From positions 62,001-126,000 of the forward strand of contig JAPLCF010000029.1 in NCBI GenBank assembly GCA_026392355.1: a stretch of DNA of 64,000 nucleotides, given 5' to 3'. The translations under genes and the position numbers were made by a program. Source of the stretch: Actinomycetota bacterium. GTDB taxonomy: Bacteria; Actinomycetota; Thermoleophilia; Gaiellales; F1-60-MAGs149. Below are positions 51,052 through 59,844 of this stretch, piece after piece; the first letter of the stretch is position 1, and every line of letters begins with the position of its first letter. The notes beneath the pieces are model-generated. The model was not told the origin of the DNA, searched no databases, and worked only from the letters and a program-made list of their open reading frames with translations.

Positions 51052-51070
51052 GCGGCGAGGCCTCAGAGCG

Positions 51071-52411
51071 CTACGAGCGCTCGAAGGAGCGCACCATCTC
51101 CCAATCGGTCACGGCGGACTCGAAGGCCTGCACCTCGTGGCGACCGCTGTTGACGTAGTGATCAATCACGCGATCACCAAACGCCGCGCGGGCAAACGCG
51201 CTTTGGTCGAGCAGGCCGACGGCCTCGGCGAGCGTCGTTGGCATGTGCTGACCATCCGCGTCGTAGGCGTTGCCCTCAAGCGGCGGTGCGGGCACGAGCT
51301 GGCGTTCGACGCCATCAAGACCCGCCGCGATGACCGCAGAGAACGCGAGGTACGGGTTGGCGTCGCCGCCGGCGATCCGGGTCTCGAGGCGCAGGCCCTT
51401 GCCGTGGCCGACGGAGCGGAACGCAGCGGTGCGATTATCGCGCGCCCACAGCAGCGTCGTCGGTGCGAACGAGCCGTACGCGTAGCGCTTGTATGAGTTG
51501 ACGTTCGGCGCGAAGAAGTACGACAGCTCGTGCGTCCGCTCGACCTGGCCGGCGATGTACTGGTCGTAGAGCTCCGAGTGCCCGCCCTCGCCCGTGCCGG
51601 GGAACAGCGGCTCGTCACCGTCCCAGAACGAGCAGTGGATGTGGCACGAGTTGCCTTCGAGCTGGTTGACCTTCGCCATGAAGGTGATCGCCGCACCGTG
51701 CTGGTACGCAATCTCCTTGGCGGCGAGCTTGTAGAAGACGTGGTCGTCAGCCATCCGCAACGCGTCCTGGTAGCGGAAGTTGATCTCGTGCTGGCCGAGG
51801 TTGCACTCGCCCTTGGAGTCCTCCACCGTGAGGCCCGACTGCTTCATCGCGAGGCGAATCGGGCGGATCACGTCCTCCACCATCGTCGTGCCGAGGATCG
51901 AGTAATCGACGTTGTACGCGTTGGCGGGCTTGAGGTCGCGATAGCCCTTCTCGCGTGCAGAGTCATATGACTCGCGGAACAGCACGAACTCCAGCTCGGA
52001 GCCGATCTTCGCGTTCCAGCCGCGCTCGGCGAGACGCACGAGCTGGGCGCGCAGGATCTGGCGCGGTGACTCGACGACGGGAGAGCCATCGTGATGCTCC
52101 ACGTCAGCGAGGCAGAGCACCGTGCCCTCGAGCCACGGCATCGGGCGCAGCGAGGACAGATCGGGCTTGAGCACGAAATCGCCGTAGCCCGACTCCCAGC
52201 TGGTGAGCGCGAAGCCCGGCAGCGTGGCCATCTCCATGTCGACGGCGAGCAGGTAGTTGCACGCCTCGGCGCCGTGAGCCGCGATCTCGTTGACGAAGGC
52301 CTCGGCATCGAGCCGCTTGCCCTGCAGCCGGCCCTGCATGTCGGTCATGGCAAGAACGACGGTGTCGATCTCACCCTTGGCGACCAGGTCGCGCAACTCA
52401 TCCAACGTCAC
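51071..52411 (-). CDS. Glutamine synthetase family protein, PuuA-like
   Basis: 446 residues, GS fold: D-M-Q-G-R-L-Q-G-K-R-L near the start, G-S-E-L-E-F-V-L-F, G-Q-H-E-I-N-F-R, G-N-S-C-H-I-H-C-S, N-S-Y-K-R-Y and the R-D-N-R-T-A-A-F-R region. Like gamma-glutamylpolyamine synthetases rather than GlnA; no adenylylation Tyr motif noted. GTG start with GGGAGGAG 5-6 nt upstream. Confidence 0.88.
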   Translation of the reverse strand: MTLDELRDLVAKGEIDTVVLAMTDMQGRLQGKRLDAEAFVNEIAAHGAEACNYLLAVDMEMATLPGFALTSWESGYGDFVLKPDLSSLRPMPWLEGTVLCLADVEHHDGSPVVESPRQILRAQLVRLAERGWNAKIGSELEFVLFRESYDSAREKGYRDLKPANAYNVDYSILGTTMVEDVIRPIRLAMKQSGLTVEDSKGECNLGQHEINFRYQDALRMADDHVFYKLAAKEIAYQHGAAITFMAKVNQLEGNSCHIHCSFWDGDEPLFPGTGEGGHSELYDQYIAGQVERTHELSYFFAPNVNSYKRYAYGSFAPTTLLWARDNRTAAFRSVGHGKGLRLETRIAGGDANPYLAFSAVIAAGLDGVERQLVPAPPLEGNAYDADGQHMPTTLAEAVGLLDQSAFARAAFGDRVIDHYVNSGRHEVQAFESAVTDWEMVRSFERS

Positions 52412-52464
52412 GGTGTCTCCTCCCGATGTGACAGCGGCACCCTACCGGGGCTCGCCGACGACGG

Positions 52465-53022
52465 CTACCCGTTCGGGTTGAAGAAGCCCTGATCGACGAG
52501 GCGCTGGCGATCCTCCGCCGAGACCTCGACGTTGACGGGCGTGAGCAGGAAAACCTTCTCGGCGATGCGCTGGATCGCGCCGTCGAGGGCGTAGGTCATG
52601 CCGGAGCTGAAGTCGATCATGCGCTTGGCGAGATCGGGCTCAGACGTCTGCAGGTTGACGATCACCGGCACGCCGTTCTTGAAGCGGTCGGCAATCTGCT
52701 GCGCGTCATTGTACGAGCGCGGCGCGATCACGTGGACGCGGACAGCGTTGGCAGCCTTCTTGTCGGGTGCCGAACGCAGCACGCCTATCTCGCCACTGGC
52801 GGTGCCGCGGCGGGAACGACCGGCGGCGGTCTCCTCTTCGTGGAAGGCATCGTCGTAGTCCGGGGCCGGCGTCGAGCGCTTGCGATCGAGACGGCGGACG
52901 GCGGAGCGGCTGCGGGACGTCGGCTCCGGGTCGTCATGGACCGTGGAGAAGTCGTCGTCGTAGAGGCTCTCATCCTCGGCGAGGCCGAAGTAGACGAGTG
53001 TGCGGTGCCAGATGCTGGACAT
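52465..53022 (-). CDS. sepF: Cell division protein SepF
   Basis: 185 residues. Short amphipathic N-terminus (S-I-W-H-R-T-L-V-Y-F-G-L), acidic/basic linker, SepF core with V-I-A-P-R-S-Y-N-D-A-Q-Q-I-A-D-R-F-K, G-V-P-V-I-V-N-L-Q and D-F-S-S-G-M-T-Y-A-L-D-G. Anchors FtsZ at the membrane. TACACT 7 nt upstream of ATG. Confidence 0.95.
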   Translation of the reverse strand: MSSIWHRTLVYFGLAEDESLYDDDFSTVHDDPEPTSRSRSAVRRLDRKRSTPAPDYDDAFHEEETAAGRSRRGTASGEIGVLRSAPDKKAANAVRVHVIAPRSYNDAQQIADRFKNGVPVIVNLQTSEPDLAKRMIDFSSGMTYALDGAIQRIAEKVFLLTPVNVEVSAEDRQRLVDQGFFNPNG

Positions 53023-53029
53023 AAGCGTC

Positions 53030-53035
53030 AGTGTA
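53030..53035 (-). promoter_or_regulatory. -10 element TACACT upstream of sepF
   Basis: Minus-strand TACACT, 7 nt before ATG 53022. Confidence 0.5.
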
Positions 53036-53071
53036 AAGGTCTGGCGGACGGATGTCCGCACTTTTTGCCTT

Positions 53072-53758
53072 TTACGGCGTCAGCAGCACGCTTCCTGCCC
53101 GAACGAGCGTTGCGCCTTCCTCGACTGCGACCTCAAAATCCTGGCTCGTACCCATCGACAGGCGCGTGAAGGTGTGGGTGCCCTCCCACCGCTCCGCCGC
53201 AGTGGCAGCGAGCTCGCGCAGCGCGGCAAAGGCGGCGCGTGAGTCTTCGGGATCCTCGGCGAAGGCGGGCATCGTCATCAGCCCCGTCACGTTGACGTTG
53301 CCGAGCGACGCGAGGAGCTCGAGCAGGGCATCGAGGTCGGCCGGGGCAACGCCGTCCTTGTCGGGGTCGCCAGCGGTGTTGACCTCGATGAGGACATCCT
53401 GCGGTGCGGGCGAGCGGCTCTCGATCTGCGCGGCGGTCGACTCGGTAAAGAGCGAGTGGATCAGGCTCACGCGTCCGGCGATCTCCTTGACCTTGCGGCT
53501 CTGCAGATGGCCGATGAAGTCCCAGGTGAACAGATCGCCGTAGGCGTCCTGCTTGGCGACGAGCTGGTCGGTGCGGTTCTCCCCCACGCGCGTGATGCCC
53601 GCGGCATGCAGCAGCGGAAGATCCTCGGCGTCGAGGTACTTGACCGCGGCGACGATCTCGATCTCGTCGGCACGTCGACCGGCGCGCGCAGCGGCCTCTG
53701 CGATGCGCGCGCGGGTCCGAGCCACGCCCGCCTTCACGTCATCAGGATTCCTCGACAT
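53072..53758 (-). CDS. YggS-family PLP homeostasis protein
   Basis: 228 residues, alanine-racemase-like single domain. PLP lysine in V-A-A-V-K-Y-L, then G-E-N-R-T-D, D-F-I-G-H-L-Q-S-R-K, V-N-T-A-G-D-P-D-K and S-M-G-T-S-Q-D-F. The usual M-S-M-D is M-G-T-S-Q-D here. AGGAG before ATG 53758, which overlaps pgeF by 17 nt. Confidence 0.92.
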   Translation of the reverse strand: MSRNPDDVKAGVARTRARIAEAAARAGRRADEIEIVAAVKYLDAEDLPLLHAAGITRVGENRTDQLVAKQDAYGDLFTWDFIGHLQSRKVKEIAGRVSLIHSLFTESTAAQIESRSPAPQDVLIEVNTAGDPDKDGVAPADLDALLELLASLGNVNVTGLMTMPAFAEDPEDSRAAFAALRELAATAAERWEGTHTFTRLSMGTSQDFEVAVEEGATLVRAGSVLLTP

Positions 53759-54524
53759 CAGGCTCCTCACGGTACGCGATCACGCCCTGGCGACCCGTGG
53801 TCGCGCCATCACGGCGATAGGAGAAGAAGGTGTCGGCATCGGTGATCGTGCAGAGGCCCGCGATCTCGATCGCGTCGGGCGAGAGACCGGCCTGGATCAG
53901 TGCGGTTCCCGCAGCCGCGGCCAAATCGGCGGTGCCATGCATCGCGGTGCCCTCGCCGAAGCGCTCGCGCAGCTGCACGGCGACCTCCTCCCCCACCTCG
54001 TACGCCAGCGGGCCGGCGCACGGACCGACGGCCGCGGCGTACGAACCGGGACCGAGTGTCGTGACGGTCTCCTCGATGACGCCCGCCACGAGCCCCTTCC
54101 AGCCGGCGTGGACGACGCCGACCGAGGAGCCGTCCAGCGCGGCGATCACGATCGGCACGCAGTCGGCCGAGAGCGCGACCAGCGCCAACTCCAGGTCGCG
54201 CGTGATCAGCGCGTCGGCTTGCGGCAACTCGCCCTGCGGATCGAGGTAGCCGCCGACTAGCGGCTCGGCGACCTGCACGACGTTGCCATGGACCTGATGG
54301 TTCTGCACCGTGCGGGCCGGGTCGACCCCGACGGCAGCGCAGAGACGGCGGCGGTTTTCGGCGACGGCAGCACGATCATCGCCGGTGGTGAACCCGAGAT
54401 TGAGCGACGCGAATGGCCCCTCGGAGACACCGCCGCGACGGCTCGTGAAGGCCGCAACGACACCTTCTGGCCCCTGCCAACGCAGGAGCGGAAAGGCGGC
54501 GAAACTGTCCCACGCGAGCGGCAT
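53742..54524 (-). CDS. pgeF: PgeF/YlmD laccase-like protein
   Basis: 260 residues. Copper/zinc-binding motifs: N-H-Q-V-H-G, S-A-D-C-V-P-I, V-V-H-A-G-W-K-G. The family removes aberrant muropeptides (E. coli YfiH) or has purine nucleoside phosphorylase activity; order with sepF and yggS supports a cell-wall role. TACCCT 6 nt upstream of ATG. Confidence 0.9.
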   Translation of the reverse strand: MPLAWDSFAAFPLLRWQGPEGVVAAFTSRRGGVSEGPFASLNLGFTTGDDRAAVAENRRRLCAAVGVDPARTVQNHQVHGNVVQVAEPLVGGYLDPQGELPQADALITRDLELALVALSADCVPIVIAALDGSSVGVVHAGWKGLVAGVIEETVTTLGPGSYAAAVGPCAGPLAYEVGEEVAVQLRERFGEGTAMHGTADLAAAAGTALIQAGLSPDAIEIAGLCTITDADTFFSYRRDGATTGRQGVIAYREEPDVEES

Positions 54525-54530
54525 GCCGTG

Positions 54531-54536
54531 AGGGTA
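54531..54536 (-). promoter_or_regulatory. -10 element TACCCT upstream of pgeF
   Basis: Minus-strand TACCCT, 6 nt before ATG 54524. Confidence 0.55.
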
Positions 54537-54549
54537 CCGAGAGTCGGGC

Positions 54550-54555
54550 TACGCT
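54550..54555 (+). promoter_or_regulatory. -10 element TACGCT, M50 gene
   Basis: TACGCT ends 8 nt before ATG 54564; divergent from pgeF with 39 bp between starts. Confidence 0.4.
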
Positions 54556-54563
54556 GCGGGTGG

Positions 54564-55217
54564 ATGACGAATATCTCCGACCGCCTTTCCGCAGACAATC
54601 TCGCGCTGCTGGCGCTGCTCGTGCCGGTTCTCGTCTTCTCGATGGCACTCCACGAGTTGGCGCACGCCTACATGGCGAACCGACTCGGAGACCCAACAGC
54701 TCGCATGCTCGGACGGCTCACGGCCAATCCCCTCAAGCACATCGACCCGATGGGTACCGCCATGTTCGCGATCACGTATTTGACCTCCGGATTCATGTTC
54801 GGGTGGGCCAAGCCCATTCCGGTGCAGCCGCGCTTCTTCAACCGCCCGCACCGCGACATGGCAATCGTCGCCATCGCCGGGCCGATCGTGAACATCGTCA
54901 TCGCCTACGTCACCGCGGTGGTGGCGATCCAGATCTTCCCCAGCGCGACGGGCTTCTTCGGCGACCTCCTCGGTCTCGCATTCGCGACGAACGTCCTGCT
55001 GGCGGTGTTCAACATGATGCCCATCCCGCCGCTCGACGGGAGCCGCGTCCTCGCCGCGTTCATGCCGCGTGAGATGGCAGAGGCGTGGGGCCGTCTGGAT
55101 CGGTTCGGATTCTTCATCATCTTCGGGCTGATCTTCTTCTTTCCGCCCTTTTACAACACCATCACGGCGATCCGGATGCCGATCCAGGACCTGCTGGTCA
55201 GGTTGGCGGGCGGATGA
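54564..55217 (+). CDS. Site-2 protease family membrane protein
   Basis: 217 residues. M50 zinc metalloprotease with H-E-L-A-H-A in the first helices and N-M-M-P-I-P-P-L-D-G-S-R near the end: full active site present. Five or so transmembrane stretches; no PDZ domain. Substrate unknown. Divergent from pgeF. A 31-residue membrane peptide follows with overlapping codons. Confidence 0.9.
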   Translation: MTNISDRLSADNLALLALLVPVLVFSMALHELAHAYMANRLGDPTARMLGRLTANPLKHIDPMGTAMFAITYLTSGFMFGWAKPIPVQPRFFNRPHRDMAIVAIAGPIVNIVIAYVTAVVAIQIFPSATGFFGDLLGLAFATNVLLAVFNMMPIPPLDGSRVLAAFMPREMAEAWGRLDRFGFFIIFGLIFFFPPFYNTITAIRMPIQDLLVRLAGG

Positions 55218-55309
55218 AGTCTGCACCGCTTCTCTACGCCGGCCTCTTCGCGCTCGTTGTCGCGGTGGTGTTTGTCGGTTTCGGCCTCGTGGCCGGTTCC
55301 GGTCGCTGA
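55214..55309 (+). CDS. Small membrane protein (31 aa), coupled to M50 gene
   Basis: M-K-S-A-P then one hydrophobic helix (L-Y-A-G-L-F-A-L-V-V-A-V-V-F-V-G-F) and S-G-R end. ATGA overlap with the protease gene supports translation. Unknown role. Confidence 0.5.
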   Translation: MKSAPLLYAGLFALVVAVVFVGFGLVAGSGR

Positions 55310-55325
55310 CGCACCACGCGCTTCG

Positions 55326-55392
55326 GGACAGAATGGATCCGGATCCATTCTGTCCGCTTTAGGGACAATTCGGATCCGGATCCAAATTGTCC
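55326..55392. repeat. Pair of GGATCC-core palindromes
   Basis: 55326-55355 is a perfect 30-nt palindrome (GGACAGAATGGATCC and complement), 55363-55392 a 30-nt palindrome with one mismatch. Spaced 7 nt, as in the rpmB-ribH pair. The second one overlaps the 3' end of the CCA-enzyme gene. Confidence 0.9.
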
Positions 55393-56600
55393 AGCCAGGC
55401 GAGTTGCGCGTCGCGACTGTCCGCAACCGAACCGTCGATGCAGGCGCGGCGTAGTGCGATCAGGAGCCGCCCCACTTCAGCACCCTCTGCGTTGGCAACC
55501 TGCTTGACGTCCGCACCATCCACAGCCAGCGCGATGTGGCGCAGGCGTGTCAGGTAGCTGATCGCCTCGTCACCACCCGCCGCAATCACGGCCTCGATTG
55601 GCACACGGGCGCACGCCTCGTCAACGTCGCCGTCGGTCCGACCCGCGATCGCACCACGCAGTGCGCCCGCATCGGCCGCGCCGAGCGCAGCGCGAATGGC
55701 GTTACGGTCAAGGCCACTGCTGGCAAGCCACTCGCGGCGGCGACCAGCCTCGACACCGGCGAGCAGCAGACCGAAGCCCAGCGCCACGCGATCGGCATCG
55801 CGCGCCTCGTCTTCGACGATCATCCATGCCGCCGCGACGTCGTTGGGATCGGCACGGAAGCCGGGCTCGATCGCAGCGAGGACGCCCCACTCGTTGAGGA
55901 GGGCAATCACGGGAGCGGGATACTGCTCCTCGAACGCGAGGCACATGGCGTCGACCATGCGCGTCTGGCCGGTCAGTTGCACGAAGCCGCCATGGGCCGC
56001 AGCCTTGGCCGCGTGCACCAGCGTGGCGTCGGGTGCGGCCTCGAGACGAGCGGCGTAGCGTGCGGCGCGCACGAGTCGCGTGGCGTCTTCTTCAAAGGCA
56101 TCGGGGCGCAACAGTGCGAGCGACTTCGCGGCGACGGCTGCGACGCCGTCGTACGGGTCGAGCAGCGCGCCGGCATCAGGACCAGCCACGACCGCGGCAA
56201 TCGCGTTGACGGTGAAGTCACGGCGACGAAGATCCTCCTCGAGCGTGGCGGGCGCGACCGTCGGTAGCGCACCCGGCTCGGCATAGGTCTCGGTGCGTGC
56301 GGTGACCACATCGACGGGCGGGCGCGAGCGCACGGTCGCCGTGCCGAACGCCGGGTAGGTGCGTACCTCAGAGGAGGTCAACGCGCCAAGGCGCTTGGCG
56401 AAGGCGATGCCGTCACCCTCGACGACGACGTCGACCTCGTGCGGCTCCTCGCCGCGCAATAGATCGCGCACGACGCCGCCCACGAGAGCGACGCGCTGGC
56501 CGGGGTCGGCGGCCTCTGCGAGCAGGGGCACCGCCTCGCGAATGCGTGGCGAGCCGGCGAGCAGGGCGCGCGCGTCAGATCCTTCTGCGCGCGCGCCCAT
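55359..56600 (-). CDS. CCA tRNA nucleotidyltransferase/poly(A) polymerase family protein
   Basis: 413 residues, class II nucleotidyltransferase head. V-A-L-V-G-G-V-V-R-D-L-L-R-G with E-V-D-V-V-V-E-G-D, R-R-R-D-F-T-V-N-A-I-A and L-R-P-D-A-F-E-E-D-A-T-R-L-V-R-A-A-R. No HD domain. Adds the CCA end or part of it. The last residues (L-D-N-L-D-P-D-P-N-C-P) and stop TAA come from a palindromic repeat. 4 nt after RidA. Confidence 0.85.
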   Translation of the reverse strand: MGARAEGSDARALLAGSPRIREAVPLLAEAADPGQRVALVGGVVRDLLRGEEPHEVDVVVEGDGIAFAKRLGALTSSEVRTYPAFGTATVRSRPPVDVVTARTETYAEPGALPTVAPATLEEDLRRRDFTVNAIAAVVAGPDAGALLDPYDGVAAVAAKSLALLRPDAFEEDATRLVRAARYAARLEAAPDATLVHAAKAAAHGGFVQLTGQTRMVDAMCLAFEEQYPAPVIALLNEWGVLAAIEPGFRADPNDVAAAWMIVEDEARDADRVALGFGLLLAGVEAGRRREWLASSGLDRNAIRAALGAADAGALRGAIAGRTDGDVDEACARVPIEAVIAAGGDEAISYLTRLRHIALAVDGADVKQVANAEGAEVGRLLIALRRACIDGSVADSRDAQLAWLDNLDPDPNCP

Positions 56601-56604
56601 CTCG

Positions 56605-56991
56605 CTAGATCTCCGCGACGACTTCGATCTCGACGCGCGCACCCGCGGGCAGCGCCGCGACCTGGAACGTCGAGCGGGCCGGATACGGCTCGGCCATGCG
56701 CTCGGAGTAGACGGCATTCATCTCGCCAAACTCGGCGAGATCGATCATGTAGACCTGCGCGCGGATGACCTTCGACAGGTCGGAGCCGGCGGCCTCGAGG
56801 ATCGCGGCGACGTTGTCGAAGCACTTGTGGGTCTGCTCGACGACACCACCCTCAACGAGGGCGCCCGTGGCGGGATCCATCGGGATCTGGCCGGCCAGGA
56901 AGACGAGGTTGCCCGTCTTGACGCCTTGGTTGTACGGCGCGCCACCAAACGGGGCGGGCGCGTTGTCGGTGCGGATGATCTCCTTGGACAC
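56605..56991 (-). CDS. ridA: RidA family protein
   Basis: Deaminates reactive enamine/imine intermediates. 128 residues from GTG 56991 with AGGAG 6 nt upstream. Conserved P-Y-N-Q-G-V-K-T-G, F-L-A-G-Q-I-P-M-D-P, and R-S-T-F-Q-V-A-A-L-P-A-G-A with the conserved Arg in P-A-R-S. Divergent from the VapBC-type pair. Confidence 0.93.
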   Translation of the reverse strand: MSKEIIRTDNAPAPFGGAPYNQGVKTGNLVFLAGQIPMDPATGALVEGGVVEQTHKCFDNVAAILEAAGSDLSKVIRAQVYMIDLAEFGEMNAVYSERMAEPYPARSTFQVAALPAGARVEIEVVAEI

Positions 56992-57051
56992 GTCGTTCTC
57001 CTGATCGCAGTCGTGTGCCCGAGGATCGTACAGACCACGACCTGTCGCTCG

Positions 57052-57071
57052 TCCGGATATCCGGATATAGT
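57052..57071 (+). promoter_or_regulatory. Promoter/operator of VapBC-type operon
   Basis: Palindrome TCCGGATATCCGGA (57052-57065) directly abuts TATAGT (57066-57071), which ends 6 nt before ATG 57078. Typical place for antitoxin autorepression. Confidence 0.65.
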
Positions 57072-57077
57072 AAGCGC

Positions 57078-57398
57078 ATGCGCAAGAAGGTCCTCCTCTC
57101 GCTCGACGAAGCACAGCTCGCGCGGATCGATGCCGCGGCCAGCGCCGCAGGCAAGACACGCAGTGCGTGGATCGGGGAGCTCGTGGACGAGACTCTCGAG
57201 CCGGAGGCCGATGCGCGTCGGCGCCGAAGCCGCGAGGCGATCGCCGAGATCCATCAGATCTTCCTGGATGCCGACCCCGCACAGGAGCCCTTTGATGCAG
57301 TGGAGGAGATCCGCCGCGGGCGCGCAGAGCACGACGCGAAGCTCGATCGGATACTCGACGAGCAGGCCCGCGCTCACGCGCGCCGAGAGCGCGTATGA
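57078..57398 (+). CDS. Ribbon-helix-helix antitoxin
   Basis: 106 residues. N-terminal RHH (K-K-V-L-L-S-L-D-E...I-D-A-A-A-S-A-A-G-K-T-R-S-A-W-I), then a charged helix that would wrap the toxin. The last codons overlap the toxin start by 4 nt (ATGA). Toxin-antitoxin pair by arrangement. Confidence 0.8.
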   Translation: MRKKVLLSLDEAQLARIDAAASAAGKTRSAWIGELVDETLEPEADARRRRSREAIAEIHQIFLDADPAQEPFDAVEEIRRGRAEHDAKLDRILDEQARAHARRERV

Positions 57399-57805
57399 AG
57401 CGCCGGCCGTTCATCGTCGATGCATCAGTCCTGGTGCCCGCGCTGATGCCCGCCGCCAAGGATTTCGATGATGCCAACACACTCGCCGCGCTCGATGATC
57501 CGACCCTAGACGTCATCGCGCCATCGCTGATCGATCTCGAGGTCATCAACTCTGCCGCACGGCGCCGTGGCATGACGGAACGCGAGCTTCTGGGCGTCGT
57601 CCACCGCCTGCAGTCGATCACCATCACGCGAATCGATCCGAAGCTGGAGGACATCGCGCGCTGGTGCGCTCGAGGACTGTCAGCGTATGACGCGTCGTAC
57701 GCTGCTCTCGCCGAGGAACTCGATGCGGAACTGCTGTCGCGTGACGAGCAGCTTCATGAGCTGCTGCCAGAGCGAGCGATCGCCGAGTACGCCCCGGCGA
57801 ACTAG
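57395..57805 (+). CDS. PIN-domain toxin (VapC-like)
   Basis: 136 residues. PIN acidic quartet: D9 (I-V-D-A-S), Glu in L-I-D-L-E-V-I-N, Asp in S-A-Y-D-A-S-Y and a later D in L-L-S-R-D-E-Q-L. Ribonuclease toxin by family. Stop shares CTAG with the convergent murA stop. Confidence 0.8.
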   Translation: MKRRPFIVDASVLVPALMPAAKDFDDANTLAALDDPTLDVIAPSLIDLEVINSAARRRGMTERELLGVVHRLQSITITRIDPKLEDIARWCARGLSAYDASYAALAEELDAELLSRDEQLHELLPERAIAEYAPAN

Positions 57806-59124
57806 CCGCTGATGCGCGTGATGCGGGCGCCGAGCCCGCGCAGGCGCTCATCGATGCGCTCGTAGCCGCGATCGATCTGCCCAACGTTGCCGATCGTCGT
57901 CGTGCCCTCGGCCGCCAGCGCAGCGATCAGCATCGCCATGCCCGCGCGGATGTCGGGGCTGTCGACGCGCTCGCCGACGAGCTGCGCCGGGCCAGTGACG
58001 ATCGCGCGGTGCGGATCGCACAGCACGATGCGGGCGCCCATCGAGACCAGCTTGTCGGTAAAGACCAGGCGATTCTCGAACATCTTCTCGTAGATCAAGA
58101 CGGTGCCCTTGGCCTGCGTGGCGACGGCGACGGCGATCGACGTGAGGTCGGCCGGGAACTGCGGCCACGGGCCATCCTCGAGCTTCGGCACCTGGCCGCC
58201 GAAGTCATCGCGGATCGTCAAGTCCTGATCGTCGGGCACGGTGAGCGTGCGCCCGTCGAGCTCGATGCGGACCCCGAGGCGCTCGAAGCCATGCACGACC
58301 GGATAGAGATCCTCCGGCTCGACGTCCTCAATGATCAGCTCGCCCCGCGTGACGGCGGCGAGACCGATGAACGACGCGACCTCGATGTGGTCGGGACCGA
58401 TGCGATGGCGCGCCCCGCCAAGGCTGGCGCGACCATGGATGCAGAGGACGTTCGAGCCGATGCCGTCGATCTCCGCACCCATCGAGACGAGGAAGCGGCA
58501 AAGGTCTTGGACGTGCGGCTCGCACGCGGCGTTGATCAGCGTGGTGTCGCCCTTCGCGAGGACGGCCGCCATCACGGCATTCTCGGTGGCGGTCACGGAT
58601 GGCTCATCCATGAAGAACCGCGTACCCACGAGGCCCTCAGGCGCACGCAACATGAAGTCGCGCTCGACCTCGACGTCAGCGCCGAGTGCGGCGAACGCAT
58701 GCAGGTGCGTGTCGATGCGGCGGCGACCGATCACGTCGCCACCCGGCGGCGGCACGAGCACCTCGCCGCAGCGCGCAAGCAGGGGCCCGGCCAGCAAGAT
58801 CGAGGCGCGAATGCGGACGCTGAGCGCGCGATCGATTGCGGGCATGATGTCACCGGCGGCCTTGATGCGCAGCGTGTTCTGCTCAAGCCACTCCACCTCA
58901 GCGCCGGTCGAGCCGACGAGCTCGGCCATCACCTCGACGTCGCGGATGCGCGGCACGTTCTCGATGACGCACTCGTGCTCCGTGAGCAGGCACGCGGCGA
59001 TGATCGGCAGCGCGCCATTCTTGTTGCCGCCAACCTGGACGCGTCCGGAGAGCGGCGTGCCGCCCTCGATCACGAGGAGGTCTCCGAGCGTGCTGCGTGG
59101 ATCGGTGGCCGTCACAGGGCGCAT
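57802..59124 (-). CDS. murA: UDP-N-acetylglucosamine 1-carboxyvinyltransferase (MurA) with Asp at the fosfomycin position
   Basis: 440 residues. First committed peptidoglycan step. Seen: G-G-N-K-N-G-A-L-P (N-K substrate loop), [21 protein letters not shown]. The catalytic-loop G-G-C-A-I-G of most MurAs reads G-G-D-V-I-G (Asp130), the change known in mycobacteria and others with natural fosfomycin resistance. ATG 59124. Convergent with the PIN gene. Confidence 0.94.
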   Translation of the reverse strand: MRPVTATDPRSTLGDLLVIEGGTPLSGRVQVGGNKNGALPIIAACLLTEHECVIENVPRIRDVEVMAELVGSTGAEVEWLEQNTLRIKAAGDIMPAIDRALSVRIRASILLAGPLLARCGEVLVPPPGGDVIGRRRIDTHLHAFAALGADVEVERDFMLRAPEGLVGTRFFMDEPSVTATENAVMAAVLAKGDTTLINAACEPHVQDLCRFLVSMGAEIDGIGSNVLCIHGRASLGGARHRIGPDHIEVASFIGLAAVTRGELIIEDVEPEDLYPVVHGFERLGVRIELDGRTLTVPDDQDLTIRDDFGGQVPKLEDGPWPQFPADLTSIAVAVATQAKGTVLIYEKMFENRLVFTDKLVSMGARIVLCDPHRAIVTGPAQLVGERVDSPDIRAGMAMLIAALAAEGTTTIGNVGQIDRGYERIDERLRGLGARITRISG

Positions 59125-59159
59125 GGTACCGGGCGCCCCGCGGGCGTACACGCACTGGT

Positions 59160-59165
59160 TACCCT
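59160..59165 (+). promoter_or_regulatory. -10 element TACCCT, leaderless start
   Basis: TACCCT ends 6 nt before ATG 59172. Confidence 0.55.
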
Positions 59166-59171
59166 TGTGGC

Positions 59172-59744
59172 ATGAGCACCGACACCGTCCACGATCGCGA
59201 CGCTGCCTGGGGCATCGTCTGTGAGTTCATCCAGTCCGAGGCACTGCGTCGCCATGCGCTTGCCGTCGAGGCCTCCGTGCGCAGCTATGCGCGTGCCGCA
59301 GGCGAGGACGAGGAGGCGTGGGGCAATGTTGCCCTGCTGCACGACTTCGACTGGGAGATCCACCCCACGCTCGAGCAGCATCCGCAGGCCGGTGAGGCCA
59401 TCCTCGAGGAGCGCGGTTATCCCGACTGGTTCCGCCGCGCAATCCTCGCCCACGCCCAGCACACGGGGGTCGTGCCGGAGACCCAGCTCGAGAAGACGCT
59501 GTTTGCTTGCGATGAGTTGAGCGGCTTCATCCATGCCTGCGGGCTCGTTCGCCCCACGGGCCTCGACGGCCTCGAGCCGAAGAGCGTGAAGAAGAAGCTG
59601 AAGACGCCGGCGTTCGCCGCCGGCGTGAGCCGCGAGGACGTCTACGAAGGCGCTGAGTTGCTCGGCATCGAACTCGATGACCACATCCGCAACGTCGTGG
59701 CCGCTCTGCAGCCGATCAGCACGGAGCTCGGACTGCCCAACTGA
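59172..59744 (+). CDS. HD-domain protein
   Basis: 190 residues. R-H-A-L-A-V-E-A near the start, L-L-H-D-F-D-W-E, then H-x-x-x-A-G as H-P-Q-A-G, and A-H-A-Q-H: a metal-dependent phosphohydrolase fold. Substrate unknown. Divergent from murA. Confidence 0.82.
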   Translation: MSTDTVHDRDAAWGIVCEFIQSEALRRHALAVEASVRSYARAAGEDEEAWGNVALLHDFDWEIHPTLEQHPQAGEAILEERGYPDWFRRAILAHAQHTGVVPETQLEKTLFACDELSGFIHACGLVRPTGLDGLEPKSVKKKLKTPAFAAGVSREDVYEGAELLGIELDDHIRNVVAALQPISTELGLPN

Positions 59745-59844
59745 TTTCCTGCGTGTGCGGGGTCACACGCTCGTTCCCGTATCGGTGCAGAATGGGCGCG
59801 GCTGCCTTGGTGTTCAAGGTGGCACTCCCAGCGAAAGGCCTGCC

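Noticed and set aside
55257-55454. Plus-strand frame running through the palindromes
   Set aside because: Runs antisense into the CCA-enzyme gene and reads the repeat as I-R-I-R; the shorter 31-residue frame is better supported.
57052-57065. Palindrome as a member of the GGATCC repeat family
   Set aside because: Different core (CCGGATATCCGG), single copy, placed on a promoter rather than at a gene end.
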